This document shows, in pieces, positions 43,254 through 52,180 of a DNA stretch of 64,000 nucleotides. The notes under the pieces are model-generated. The model saw nothing but the letters and a program-made list of their open reading frames with translations, ran no database searches and had not been told where the DNA came from. The translations under genes and the position numbers were made by a program. Within the stretch, counting starts at the first letter, position 1. Every line of letters starts with the position of its first letter. The stretch is from Alistipes timonensis JC136 (lineage in GTDB: Bacteria > Bacteroidota > Bacteroidia > Bacteroidales > Rikenellaceae), in NCBI RefSeq assembly GCF_900107675.1, contig NZ_FNRI01000004.1, positions 309,318 through 373,317 on the forward strand. Reading direction: 5' to 3'.

Positions 43254-44687
43254 ATGAAAAGATTTTTCTGTCTATTCACGGCATTGACGGCGGTCTTGCC
43301 GCTCTCGTCTTGTATGGAGAAGGAGGATACGCCTCCGCATTTCGTGCATGTGGAGAGTGTAAGTTTCGACGTTCCGACGCTCAGCCTTCCCGAAACCAAA
43401 ACGTACAGCTTGCAGATTATCTTCACTCCCGAAGACTGCGGCAACAAGAAAATCACCTGGTACAACACCAATCCCGACGTTGCGACGGTCAGTTCCGAAG
43501 GTGTCATCACGGCTAAGGCCGAAGGTGTGACCACCATCGGCATCCAGACCAGCGACATGCGCCGTACGGCGGAGGTGGAGGTGACGGTTACGCCGTTCAT
43601 CGCCGATGTGCCGATTACTTCGATTACGCTCAGCTCGATCTCTCACGATTTCCTTGTGACCGACGGTCCGATCACCCTGACTGCGACCGTTATGCCCGAA
43701 AATCCGTCGATCCCCACATTGGAGTGGATTTCGTCCGACGAAGGGGTGGCCCGCGTATCGCAGGAGGGTGTCGTTACGCCTGTCGGACACGGACGCGCCG
43801 TCATTACGGCCAAGGCCAACGACGGCAGCAAGCAGCAAGCCGAGTGTAAGGTGACGGTATCCGGAGTTAAGGACCGCAACTATGACGGTCCGGATGCGTA
43901 TTATAAACTGATCTACTTCCCTGTAAATATCGAAGTGACGCTTCCCGACGGAACGAAAGCGACGCAGACTTGGCTCGACCGCAATCTGGGAGCGAAGAAG
44001 GTCGCCGAATCGAAAGGCGATTACGAGGCTTACGGTTCGCTGTTCCAGTGGTCGCGCAAGGCCGACGGGCATGAAAAGACCTCATGGTCTGATGCTGCTG
44101 TAGGGGCCTTGGTGAATGGTATCACTCCGATTAATGAGCGTGTTCCCGACCGGGCGAATGCTGGGCATAACAAATTTATTCCGACGAATGCAGAACCCAA
44201 TGACTGGGCTTCACAGTCTTCGACGCAGGAAACGGGGCTCTGGGGCGGAAAATACACCGATTATGAATGGCATGCGCCTATGGCCGATGAAACGAACATG
44301 AACAATCCTTGTCCGGACGGTTACCGGGTGCCGACTGTCAACGAATTCTTGTCCATGGCGGGAGCGATCCTGAATACGAAGTTGACCTATAATACTAAAT
44401 ATTCGATCAGTGACCCGAATACTGTATTCGCAGAATCAGACCTGCATTTGCCTTCATCCGGTGATATGCTTTACTCGTCATCGTCCGCAAATACGGAAAA
44501 CGGAAATTTGCGCGGTGTTTATTGGACGAACTCCTCTGCTGCGAAAAAAGGCGATAACTACAATAATGCGAACCGCTTGCTTTTCATGAGCGGACAGGTT
44601 ATCGTGAATCCTTACCAGCGTACCAATGCGTACAGCATCCGCTGTATTCGCGATACGCCTCTTGAAACGACCTCTCTGGAGGATTGA
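43254..44687 (+). CDS. Surface lipoprotein with two Ig-like (Big_2) domains and a FISUMP domain
   Basis: 477 residues with lipoprotein signal MKRFFCLFTALTAVLPLSSC. Residues 33-110 and 118-200 are bacterial Ig-like group 2 domains (PETKTYSLQIIFTPEDCGNKKITWYNTNPDVATVSSEGVITAKAEG and a second copy ending GRAVITAKANDGS). From about 205 the Fibrobacter succinogenes major paralogous domain is recognisable: TQTWLDRNLGAKKV, AYGSLFQWSRKADG, NPCPDGYRVPTVNEF and the closing YSIRCIRD. Function of FISUMP domains is unclear; binding or adhesion is assumed. Because it shares the predicted regulator site, it may be the surface glycan-binding component of the PUL. Confidence 0.85.
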   Translation: MKRFFCLFTALTAVLPLSSCMEKEDTPPHFVHVESVSFDVPTLSLPETKTYSLQIIFTPEDCGNKKITWYNTNPDVATVSSEGVITAKAEGVTTIGIQTSDMRRTAEVEVTVTPFIADVPITSITLSSISHDFLVTDGPITLTATVMPENPSIPTLEWISSDEGVARVSQEGVVTPVGHGRAVITAKANDGSKQQAECKVTVSGVKDRNYDGPDAYYKLIYFPVNIEVTLPDGTKATQTWLDRNLGAKKVAESKGDYEAYGSLFQWSRKADGHEKTSWSDAAVGALVNGITPINERVPDRANAGHNKFIPTNAEPNDWASQSSTQETGLWGGKYTDYEWHAPMADETNMNNPCPDGYRVPTVNEFLSMAGAILNTKLTYNTKYSISDPNTVFAESDLHLPSSGDMLYSSSSANTENGNLRGVYWTNSSAAKKGDNYNNANRLLFMSGQVIVNPYQRTNAYSIRCIRDTPLETTSLED

Positions 44688-44705
44688 CCTTAAAATGTAA
44701 CTTCA

Positions 44706-44748
44706 AAAAGGGGAGGGTAGGTTGAGAAAAAACCTACCCTCCCCTTTT
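44706..44748. terminator. Bidirectional terminator between convergent operons
   Basis: Perfect 18-bp arms (44706-44723 and 44731-44748, AAAAGGGGAGGGTAGGTT and complement) with a 7-base loop; A-rich and T-rich flanks serve both directions. Confidence 0.9.
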
Positions 44749-44763
44749 GTAGACATGCGTCCG

Positions 44764-47700
44764 TTATTTGGTCACGCGGAAGCTGTTGAGCCAGAACTGC
44801 TGGGTCACATTGGCGACTTTCACGCAGGCCAGGCGGATTTGCGTGGTCTGATCGGCGCCGTAGATTGTCAGCGTCTTGGTCTCCCAGCCCTCGAAACCTT
44901 CGCCGGTGGCTCCCGAACTGGCGTTGGGCATGAATCCGTCGAGTTGTACGGTGGTTTCCGTCATGCTTTCGGTCGCTGAGAAGGAGCCGGCGCCCGTAAT
45001 CTTAAAATAGACGCTTTGCTTGTTGGCGGCATTGCCTGTAAGCTGCGCCTCGACGGTGACGTCGGTCGGTGTCGCACCCAGTTCCGTCAGGGCATGGGTC
45101 GTGATGCCAGCCTCGTAGGAGCCTGTGCCGAATTGGAGACAGTGGTACTTGGCATAGACGCGGCCGTCGAATACGGCCCAGTTATCTTTGTAGGCTTCCA
45201 GTTTGTTGGCCCAGTCCACTGAGGTGTTGACCCAGTCGAACGTATCCTCGAAGACGACCGTAACGGGTTTTACGCTGCTCGGGACGACCTCGATGTCGTC
45301 CACCTCGTAGCGGGCCTTGCCGCCTTTTTCCGTGCCGTCGACCGTGGCGTAGATAATCAGGCGGTCGGTCGGTTTCACGGCAGGCACCTCGAACGATACG
45401 TCGGTCCACGTCTGCGGAGTCGCCGATACAGGCGCTTCGTCGGCCGTGAAGGGGATATTGGTCGTCAGCGTATAGCCATCCGCATAGCTTTTGAGGTTGG
45501 CGTCGGTGACGTTCTCCGGCACGATGCCGACCCGGATGACCGCCTTGTCAACGGTGAAGACGGAGCCGTCGGCATTGGGCTCGTTCCAGTTGCCGAGGCG
45601 GAACGAGATGCGCACATCCGTAGGCTGGCTCAGTCCGCTCAGTTTCGGCGTCACGAGGAATCCGGCCTTCGAGGCGGTACCCAGTTTGATGTAACCCGGA
45701 TATTCGTAGGCGCGAAGTCCGTACCAGCCGCTCACCCCGCGGTCGGCCCGGAAGGCGTCGCTGTGGGTGTTGAAGACATCGGATGAGCCGCCCGTGTTGG
45801 CATTGGTCAGGGCATCCGCTACGGCATCGGGAGCGATGGTGCCGCCGACGCTCGCCGGACGCAGTCCGTATGCTTTGAGCAGGTGGTCGCCGCACCATTT
45901 CAGCCGGTCGAAACGTATCGAGACCAATGCACCCGGCGCGGCGGTCTGCGCGGCGGTCGTGCGGCTTTCGAGGAAGACGTAGGGCGAATCCTCCACGCCG
46001 TCGGTGGTGCTGATCGTCTGCACGGCCAGTTGGTAGGTTGTCGAGGGTTCGAGGCCGCCGAAAGTGAAGATCGGCGCGGGGAATTTCGCATCCAGCGTGA
46101 ACTCCGGCGACTGCTGGACGGGTTCGCCCTCCTTGTCGGTGAACAGCGCCGCCCGGTATTTGTGCGTCGCTTCGGCGGGTTCGTCCCAACCGAACGTCAG
46201 CACGGTGGCCGACGCGTCGAGTTCCGTGAGATTGAGGGGCGACGGGGCGTACTGAATCTCCTCGCCGCTCTGCTTCACGCCGAGCGTTGCGATCACTTCG
46301 CCGTCGATGAGGAACTCGACCGTCGCGGGGCGTTCGGCTCCGGTCTGGTTGCGGCCGGCGGTGATCGTCACCGTCGAAGTGCCTGCATCGCCGCCTTCGG
46401 GCGCGAACGACAGCCATGCGGCCTCGCTGCGGACGCTCCAGGCGGCGTTGGCCGTCACCTTCACCGGTTTGTCTTCGCCTGCGGTGACGAATTCGAGCGA
46501 CTCGGGGTCGGTCGTGAGTTCGGGTTCGAAGTCGCCGGGTTTCTCGGTGATGTAGATCAGCCGGAAGCGGTCGATGAACCAGCGGTTGTTGGCCTCGGCC
46601 GTCGAGCCGATGTAAATCTGCGTCGCGGCGGTGGCCCCGAAGATTTCGAATTCGTGGACAGTCCACTCGTTCCAGCTGCCGACGCTGAAGACCTGCTCGG
46701 TGTTCGAGGCGTTGCCGACGGTGCCGCCTCCGAGGACGCGGATGCACAGCTGGTCGTTGTCGGGTTTGTTGTTCAGCGTCCAGCTGGCCAGCGTCAGTTC
46801 GACCGTGACGTCCCTGGCCTCGCTGCCGATGGCTTCCAATTTGGGTGAGAAGAGTCCCGCGCCGCCGTCGGCCCAGCCGCTTTTGAGGAATCCGGTTGCG
46901 CTGGCCGAGCCTGCCGAACGCGGATAGGAGGTCGCACGGCCCGATTCGATCGTCCAGCCGTTGGTCGAGGAGGGATAGTTGCTCCATTTGTCGATGCGCG
47001 TGCCGTCGGAACCCGTCCAGGCGTCGCTCTTCACGTAGGCGGCGTTATTGGCCCACGCGAAGTCGTCCTCCCAGAGCACGGTCCGGATGTAGTTGACGAC
47101 ATCTTCGAGGAACGTGATCGTTTCGCCCGTTCCGTCGCCCTCTTCGAGTGCGGGATCGTCGATGCGGTAACCTGCCGAGGCGCTTTCGAAGCGGAAGAAG
47201 ACCGCCGGACAATCCTCCTTAATGAAGAACGGAATGCGCACCATGCTCCATTTTCCGGCTTCGGTCGCCGAGGCGGGAAGCGTGTACTCCACGGGAGTCC
47301 ACTGCGCTCGGTCCTGGCTGATGCAGAGTTTGAGCTCGTCGGCGGAAGGCGCTTTCGTGTCGTTGCTTACGCCGAACGAGAAGATGAAGTTGTAGTCGCC
47401 CTTGGTGGCGATGCCGCCCAGCGTGAACCAGCCGTCGTCGCCCAAAAGGACGTTGTTGCCGCCCGACGCCCCGTCGTAGGTCGTCGAGGGCGAACCGGCG
47501 TCGAGGGTGGCGTTCTGACCGTCGTAGTAGGTCTCGTCGACGCCCATGCCGCGCAGGTTCCAGCCGTCGAACTCCGCGACGGAGGCGCCTGCACCCCCGG
47601 TGCCGAAGTCGTCGCCGTAGAAATAGACCAACTCGCCGATTCCGGCCTGCGAGAGCGTCACGGTCGTCGATACGTTGCGGTTGGTGACGAGTTTCAGCTC

Positions 47701-48024
47701 GGCCGAACGGGCGTTGCCGTCGTTGCGCTGCACCGTCACCGTGAGGTCCGCGCTGCCGTTGCCGGCCTCCTGCGCAAGGGTGAACCAGGGCTCTTCGAGC
47801 CCGGTTCCCTTGTCGTAGGTGACCATCCAGTAGGTGTTCGATTGGATGTGGATGACCACCTCCTCGCCGTTGTAGGTCAGGCCGCGCGCATTGGCGCTGT
47901 AATAGGAGGCGTCGGTTTCCAGATAGACGTCGCTGAGCGTCTTGTCGTCGTCGGCGCAGGCGCCGAGCGCCGCCAGCAGCAGCACGGCGACGATGCCCGA
48001 GAGATATGTTTGCAGTTTTTTCAT
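44764..48024 (-). CDS. Large multidomain surface lipoprotein (BACON-like, Fn3-like and jelly-roll modules)
   Basis: 1086 residues with lipoprotein signal ending LLLAALGAC. An N-terminal BACON-like domain (about 35-125, NTYWMVTYDKG...VTLSQAG) is followed by two jelly-roll-like segments with shared wording (FGDDFGTGG, LWEDDFAWANNA). A second BACON domain is at about 500-590 (ANAAWSVRSEAAWLSFAPEGGDAGTSTVTITAG), then an Fn3-like domain (about 605-690) and two more jelly rolls (VVFEDTFDWVN, ending FWLNSFRVTK). No catalytic motif was seen. It is the last gene of the second SusC/SusD locus and probably binds the substrate at the cell surface. Confidence 0.78.
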   Translation of the reverse strand: MKKLQTYLSGIVAVLLLAALGACADDDKTLSDVYLETDASYYSANARGLTYNGEEVVIHIQSNTYWMVTYDKGTGLEEPWFTLAQEAGNGSADLTVTVQRNDGNARSAELKLVTNRNVSTTVTLSQAGIGELVYFYGDDFGTGGAGASVAEFDGWNLRGMGVDETYYDGQNATLDAGSPSTTYDGASGGNNVLLGDDGWFTLGGIATKGDYNFIFSFGVSNDTKAPSADELKLCISQDRAQWTPVEYTLPASATEAGKWSMVRIPFFIKEDCPAVFFRFESASAGYRIDDPALEEGDGTGETITFLEDVVNYIRTVLWEDDFAWANNAAYVKSDAWTGSDGTRIDKWSNYPSSTNGWTIESGRATSYPRSAGSASATGFLKSGWADGGAGLFSPKLEAIGSEARDVTVELTLASWTLNNKPDNDQLCIRVLGGGTVGNASNTEQVFSVGSWNEWTVHEFEIFGATAATQIYIGSTAEANNRWFIDRFRLIYITEKPGDFEPELTTDPESLEFVTAGEDKPVKVTANAAWSVRSEAAWLSFAPEGGDAGTSTVTITAGRNQTGAERPATVEFLIDGEVIATLGVKQSGEEIQYAPSPLNLTELDASATVLTFGWDEPAEATHKYRAALFTDKEGEPVQQSPEFTLDAKFPAPIFTFGGLEPSTTYQLAVQTISTTDGVEDSPYVFLESRTTAAQTAAPGALVSIRFDRLKWCGDHLLKAYGLRPASVGGTIAPDAVADALTNANTGGSSDVFNTHSDAFRADRGVSGWYGLRAYEYPGYIKLGTASKAGFLVTPKLSGLSQPTDVRISFRLGNWNEPNADGSVFTVDKAVIRVGIVPENVTDANLKSYADGYTLTTNIPFTADEAPVSATPQTWTDVSFEVPAVKPTDRLIIYATVDGTEKGGKARYEVDDIEVVPSSVKPVTVVFEDTFDWVNTSVDWANKLEAYKDNWAVFDGRVYAKYHCLQFGTGSYEAGITTHALTELGATPTDVTVEAQLTGNAANKQSVYFKITGAGSFSATESMTETTVQLDGFMPNASSGATGEGFEGWETKTLTIYGADQTTQIRLACVKVANVTQQFWLNSFRVTK

Positions 48025-48037
48025 CGGTTACTCGCTT

Positions 48038-50002
48038 TTACAGGTTTTCGATCTGCGCGGCGAACTCCTTGGGACGCGACATCGTCTCGGTGTACTTGTT
48101 GCCGAAACGGTCGGTCACCTCGATCGTGAGCGTCGAGGTGGCGCTCGAGGCGTTCGCTGCGAACAGGTGGTAGTTGTTGCTCGATGTCAGCACCTCGGTA
48201 TAGGTGTTGTTCGAGTTCTTGTAGACGCGCGTGGCGTCGTAGGCGTAGGTGTGCAGCGGGTCTTTCATGTAGACGCGCGTGGGGTTGAGTTCCACGCCGT
48301 TCTCCTTCACCGAAACCTTCCACTCGGGGTCCCAGCCCCAGACGTTGATGTAGACCACGTTGTTGCCCACGTTGACATAGTCGTTCCGGTTGGGGTAGTA
48401 GCGGATCATGTTGCGGATGACCGAATTGTTGGCAAAAAACGTTTTGACGTTGTTCATGTCGTAGGTCCGCAGCTGGAAGTCGCGCGGCTCGCCGTAGCCC
48501 TTGTAATACCATTCGAGGTCGGTGTCCCGGAATTCGTAGACTCCCATGCCGCCCGGCGCGCCGTCCTTGCAGATGTGGCCGTTGCTGTAATAGCCCGTCC
48601 ACCACCACGTCGCGCATGAACCGCCCGTATTGTGCTCCATCAGCCCTTCGCGGACCTTCATCGTCGTGTTGTTGTGGGTGTGTCCCGAGATGATGTGCAC
48701 GTCCGTGAACTCGGTGAGCAGTTGGTCGAGCATCGTCGAGTGTCCGTAGGCCATCGAGGGGGTGATGTCGAGCGACGAGTTGTAGTAGAACACCTGGCAG
48801 TGGGTGCCGATCACCAGCGGGGCGTCCTTGTCTTTGACGGTCGCCAGGTCGGCCTTCAGCCACGCGAGCTCCATCTCCGTAAAGGCGGAGTTGTAGGAGT
48901 GGTCGCCCGGCGTCCGGGTTGCGGCGTCGGCCCCGGCGTTGAGGTAGACCGTGTTGTCGAGCATGATGAAGTGCGCCTTGCCGATGTTGAACGAATAGTA
49001 GGTCGGCCCGAGGTTGTCCTTGTAGGGCTGTTCGGCGGAGTAGTCGTCCTTGGCGTACTCGTCGTTGTCGTGGTTGCCCGGGACGTGGTAGATCAGGGCC
49101 GGGATGGCCGAGTCCTTGAGCGTGTTGGCGTAGTCGCCCAGGTTGTACTTGTTCGAATTCCAGTAGAGGTCGAAAGTCATGTCGCCCATGTTGAGGATGT
49201 AGACCCTCTTCGGCGAAGCGGCGATGTAGCTCTTCAGCTCGGGCAGCATCAGCTCCTTGTACTGGGCGATGTCGCCCAGGCGGTTGGCCAGGTGGATGTC
49301 GGCCAGCACCAGCAGGTCGAAATCATCCTGTCCCGGGGCTTCGAGCAGCTCGAAATCGACCTGTTCGCACGTCTCCTCGCCGGGGGTTACCGGACCCCAG
49401 ATCAGGGGCACGGAGTTTTCCGACTGGGGTTCATAGCCCGAGGGTACGCTCATGAAGACGTAGCCGTGGTGTTTCTTCGAGGCGAGGTAGTAGCAGCCCG
49501 TGTCGTCGGTTGTCGTGACGGCCTCGCCGTCGGAGACGACCACGCCCGCGACGGGCAGCGAGCCGCAGAAGACTACGCCTTTGACGTTCATGCCCTCTTT
49601 GTCGGGAATCTCGATGTCGAGGCTGCGGCGGAATTTGAGGATGCCCAGCACTTGACTCTCCCGGCCGCGGTGCACGATGAGGCGGTAGGAGCCCGTCGGG
49701 ATGTCCTGCGGCACGACGAAGGTGACATAGGCGTGGTCGACCTCCTTGAGCGTGAGCGGGATTTCCGCACCCGTGGCGATGTCGGCCAGTGCGAGCGCGT
49801 CCCCTTGGGCGAAGCCCTTGCCCTGGATGGTCAGCTCCTTGGTGGTCGAGGTGTAGAAGGTCGATCCGGGAACCAGCTGGTCGGTGACGAGCCGGTCCTT
49901 CCGGGCGGTATTGACCGTCGTGTCGTCGCTGCATCCGGCCGTCAGGAGCGCCAGCACGGAGAGGAACGTTGCGATCCGGTATCTGATTTTATGTTTAATC
50001 AT
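48038..50002 (-). CDS. Surface calcineurin-like metallophosphoesterase lipoprotein
   Basis: 654 residues, lipoprotein signal (FLSVLALLTAGC). An IPT-like domain (about 35-130, ELTIQGKGFAQGDALALADIATG) and a MetallophosN-type beta domain (about 135-215) precede the catalytic core. The core motifs are all present: VLADIHLAN, NMGDMTFD, VPGNHDND, VIGTHCQ and ISGHTHNN. A C-terminal MetallophosC-type domain (EWYYKGYG...VWGWDPEWKVSVKENG) completes the architecture. It is likely active on a phosphate ester outside the cell. As the only recognisable enzyme in this SusC/SusD locus, it hints at a phosphorylated or nucleotide-containing substrate. Confidence 0.87.
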   Translation of the reverse strand: MIKHKIRYRIATFLSVLALLTAGCSDDTTVNTARKDRLVTDQLVPGSTFYTSTTKELTIQGKGFAQGDALALADIATGAEIPLTLKEVDHAYVTFVVPQDIPTGSYRLIVHRGRESQVLGILKFRRSLDIEIPDKEGMNVKGVVFCGSLPVAGVVVSDGEAVTTTDDTGCYYLASKKHHGYVFMSVPSGYEPQSENSVPLIWGPVTPGEETCEQVDFELLEAPGQDDFDLLVLADIHLANRLGDIAQYKELMLPELKSYIAASPKRVYILNMGDMTFDLYWNSNKYNLGDYANTLKDSAIPALIYHVPGNHDNDEYAKDDYSAEQPYKDNLGPTYYSFNIGKAHFIMLDNTVYLNAGADAATRTPGDHSYNSAFTEMELAWLKADLATVKDKDAPLVIGTHCQVFYYNSSLDITPSMAYGHSTMLDQLLTEFTDVHIISGHTHNNTTMKVREGLMEHNTGGSCATWWWTGYYSNGHICKDGAPGGMGVYEFRDTDLEWYYKGYGEPRDFQLRTYDMNNVKTFFANNSVIRNMIRYYPNRNDYVNVGNNVVYINVWGWDPEWKVSVKENGVELNPTRVYMKDPLHTYAYDATRVYKNSNNTYTEVLTSSNNYHLFAANASSATSTLTIEVTDRFGNKYTETMSRPKEFAAQIENL

Positions 50003-50025
50003 GGTTCATTGCGTTTTTGAGGTTC

Positions 50026-52161
50026 TTATATCTCGGCGATCTGCCAAAAGCTGATGCGCGGGGCTCCGCCCTTGGCGACGGTCGTGCTCTCCGTCGAACT
50101 GCCGTTCACCATGCCGTTGCCGGCGTTCCAGTTCTCGGTAACGCGGAAGCGGATCGTGAACTTCTGCTTGTTTTTCATTTCGTCGGGGAGTTTGAGGATG
50201 AACTGCTGCAACTGGTGGCACGAATACCAGTCGGGCGAGATGATCTCGCCGATCTTGGTGTACGCCGACAGCGGGCCGTTCTCCTCCTCGCCCCACTCGA
50301 TGTCGAAGTACATCGGGCCGGTCTGCGAACTGGCCAGGGCGAAGGTGAGGTAGAGGTCTTTCGACGCGTCGGGCGTGAAGTCGTTCACGTGGAAGACCCA
50401 GCACTCGCCCTTGTAGCCTTCGGGAGCGTCGGTGCGGTTCATCGTCGAGGCGGTGCAGTCCCAGAAATACTGGCACGAAACGCAGGCGAGGATGTTGAAG
50501 TTCGTGTAGCTGTTCGACAGCGCCGGGGAGATGCTCTGCGAACCGTTGTCTTTGACCGTCACCGTAGCCGGGGCCATGCGGGCGTAACTCCATCCCCAGT
50601 CCATCGAGATGCCGCCGGCGCCGGCCTGCACGGCCGACCACATGGTCGTGGTGAGCTGTCCGCTGCCGATGCGCGGCGTCAGTTTGTCGTAGGTGTTCGC
50701 GTCGTCGAAGGGACCGAACTGGATCAGCGTTTTGGACATGCGCGTCGAGGCGTCGGCCGAGACCCGGTTGTCTTCGTGCTGGCGCAGGCGGATGATGTAG
50801 ACCTCGCCCGTCGACTGCTTGTAATACTTGGTGACGATGCCCGTCAGCGGACCCGAACCCTCGGGGATGAGCGTCGCGAAGCGGTCGAGGAACCACGTCG
50901 TCGTGTAGAGCTTGCAGGTGTTGCCCTCCTCGTCGCGCAGCAGGTGGCCGTAGAAGTCGTTGCCGTCGCAGAAGGGCATCGCCGTGGCGTTGTAGGCGAT
51001 CGTCGCGTAGGAGGGCGTCGACTGCGTGTAGCGTTCGTCGATGTTGCAGTAGGTGCCCGCAGGCTGGGCGAACTCGACCTTTTTGAGCGTCACGAGCGTA
51101 TTCTCATAGTTGGCGAGTTCCGAAATGCTCTCCAGCTCGACGGGGGCGATGCCCGTTCCCTGGTCGTCGCGTTCGAAGACGGAGTTCGACGTAAAGGCCG
51201 CCACTTTGAGCGAACGGGTCGTCGCGTCGGTGACCAACTGCTGGCCCAGCAGGTGAACCTTCAGACGCTCGTTCATCTTGTATGTGTTGTCGTTCGTCGA
51301 GGCGAACTCGAAGAGCAGGCCGCGGCGGCTGTCGTCCTGGAGCGTCATGACGTTGAGGTCGAAATTGCGCTTCTCGCGGTTGCTCGTCACGTAACCCTCG
51401 ACCCAGACGTTGTCGGTGATCTTACCCGCATTGGCGTAACGGGCGACGGCGTCGGCAATGGTCAGTCGTTGGCCGTTGTTGGGGTCCTGCGCCGTGTTGA
51501 ACTGCACGATTGTCAGGTCGGCATAGAGCTTCTCCAGGTTGGTGCCGATGGCCTGGAAGCGCACTACGCCCGTGCGTTCGTCGCCCGTGTTGGGCGAGAC
51601 GACCAACTCCTGTGCCTCGCCGGTCGATTCGCCGAAAGCGATCCATCCGGCGGAGCTCTCCAGCGTCAGGGGCTTCCAGCCGACATTGGCCTTCAGCGGA
51701 ACGATGATCGTGCCGCCTTTCGAGGCGGCGGTGATGTGGTCGGAACCCATGTCGAGGGCGATCGAGGGCTCGACGCCCGACTGCGTGACCTCGAAGGATT
51801 TGACGACCCGGCCGCCGATGACGACGTTGACCGTGCTGTAACGCGTGTAGGCCCCTTCGTTGGCCGAGACGCTGACCGTGAAGCGGCCGCTGTCGTCGCC
51901 CTCGTTGGGCCAGATGTCGATCCACTCCTCGTCGCCCGTATAGGCGGGTTCGATGACCCACGGGCCCATGTTCGAATACATCTCGACGGTCAGCGAACCT
52001 CCGTTGACCGTGTAGGAGAGCGACTCGATCTCCTCGCCGAAGTAGAGGTAGGGTGCATCGGTGTCCTCGTCCGCGGTGCATCCCGCCGCCAGCAGTGCAA
52101 AGGCGGCCAGAAGCCCGGCGAGACGGTATTTCGTATGCGATATGATTCGTTCGATATTCAT
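50026..52161 (-). CDS. BACON and DUF5689-type surface lipoprotein
   Basis: 711 residues; the lipobox Cys is near residue 28 (LLAAFALLAAGC). Two BACON-like domains (about 35-130 and 135-230; GPWVIEPAYTGDEEWIDIWPNEGDDSGRFTVSVSANEG, GWKPLTLESSAGWIAFGESTGEAQELVVSPNTGDERTG) come first. Next is a DUF5689-like OB-fold region (about 240-430): RLTIADAVARYANAGKITDNVWVEGYVTSN...VMTLQDDSRRGLLFEF...GQQLVTDATTRSLKV...IVTKYYKQSTGEVYIIRLRQHEDN. A C-terminal beta domain follows. DUF5689 resembles nucleic-acid-binding OB folds, but ligand identity is not proven. Gap of 23 bp to the phosphoesterase gene. Confidence 0.75.
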   Translation of the reverse strand: MNIERIISHTKYRLAGLLAAFALLAAGCTADEDTDAPYLYFGEEIESLSYTVNGGSLTVEMYSNMGPWVIEPAYTGDEEWIDIWPNEGDDSGRFTVSVSANEGAYTRYSTVNVVIGGRVVKSFEVTQSGVEPSIALDMGSDHITAASKGGTIIVPLKANVGWKPLTLESSAGWIAFGESTGEAQELVVSPNTGDERTGVVRFQAIGTNLEKLYADLTIVQFNTAQDPNNGQRLTIADAVARYANAGKITDNVWVEGYVTSNREKRNFDLNVMTLQDDSRRGLLFEFASTNDNTYKMNERLKVHLLGQQLVTDATTRSLKVAAFTSNSVFERDDQGTGIAPVELESISELANYENTLVTLKKVEFAQPAGTYCNIDERYTQSTPSYATIAYNATAMPFCDGNDFYGHLLRDEEGNTCKLYTTTWFLDRFATLIPEGSGPLTGIVTKYYKQSTGEVYIIRLRQHEDNRVSADASTRMSKTLIQFGPFDDANTYDKLTPRIGSGQLTTTMWSAVQAGAGGISMDWGWSYARMAPATVTVKDNGSQSISPALSNSYTNFNILACVSCQYFWDCTASTMNRTDAPEGYKGECWVFHVNDFTPDASKDLYLTFALASSQTGPMYFDIEWGEEENGPLSAYTKIGEIISPDWYSCHQLQQFILKLPDEMKNKQKFTIRFRVTENWNAGNGMVNGSSTESTTVAKGGAPRISFWQIAEI

Positions 52162-52180
52162 GTTTCGGTGTTTTTCGGGG

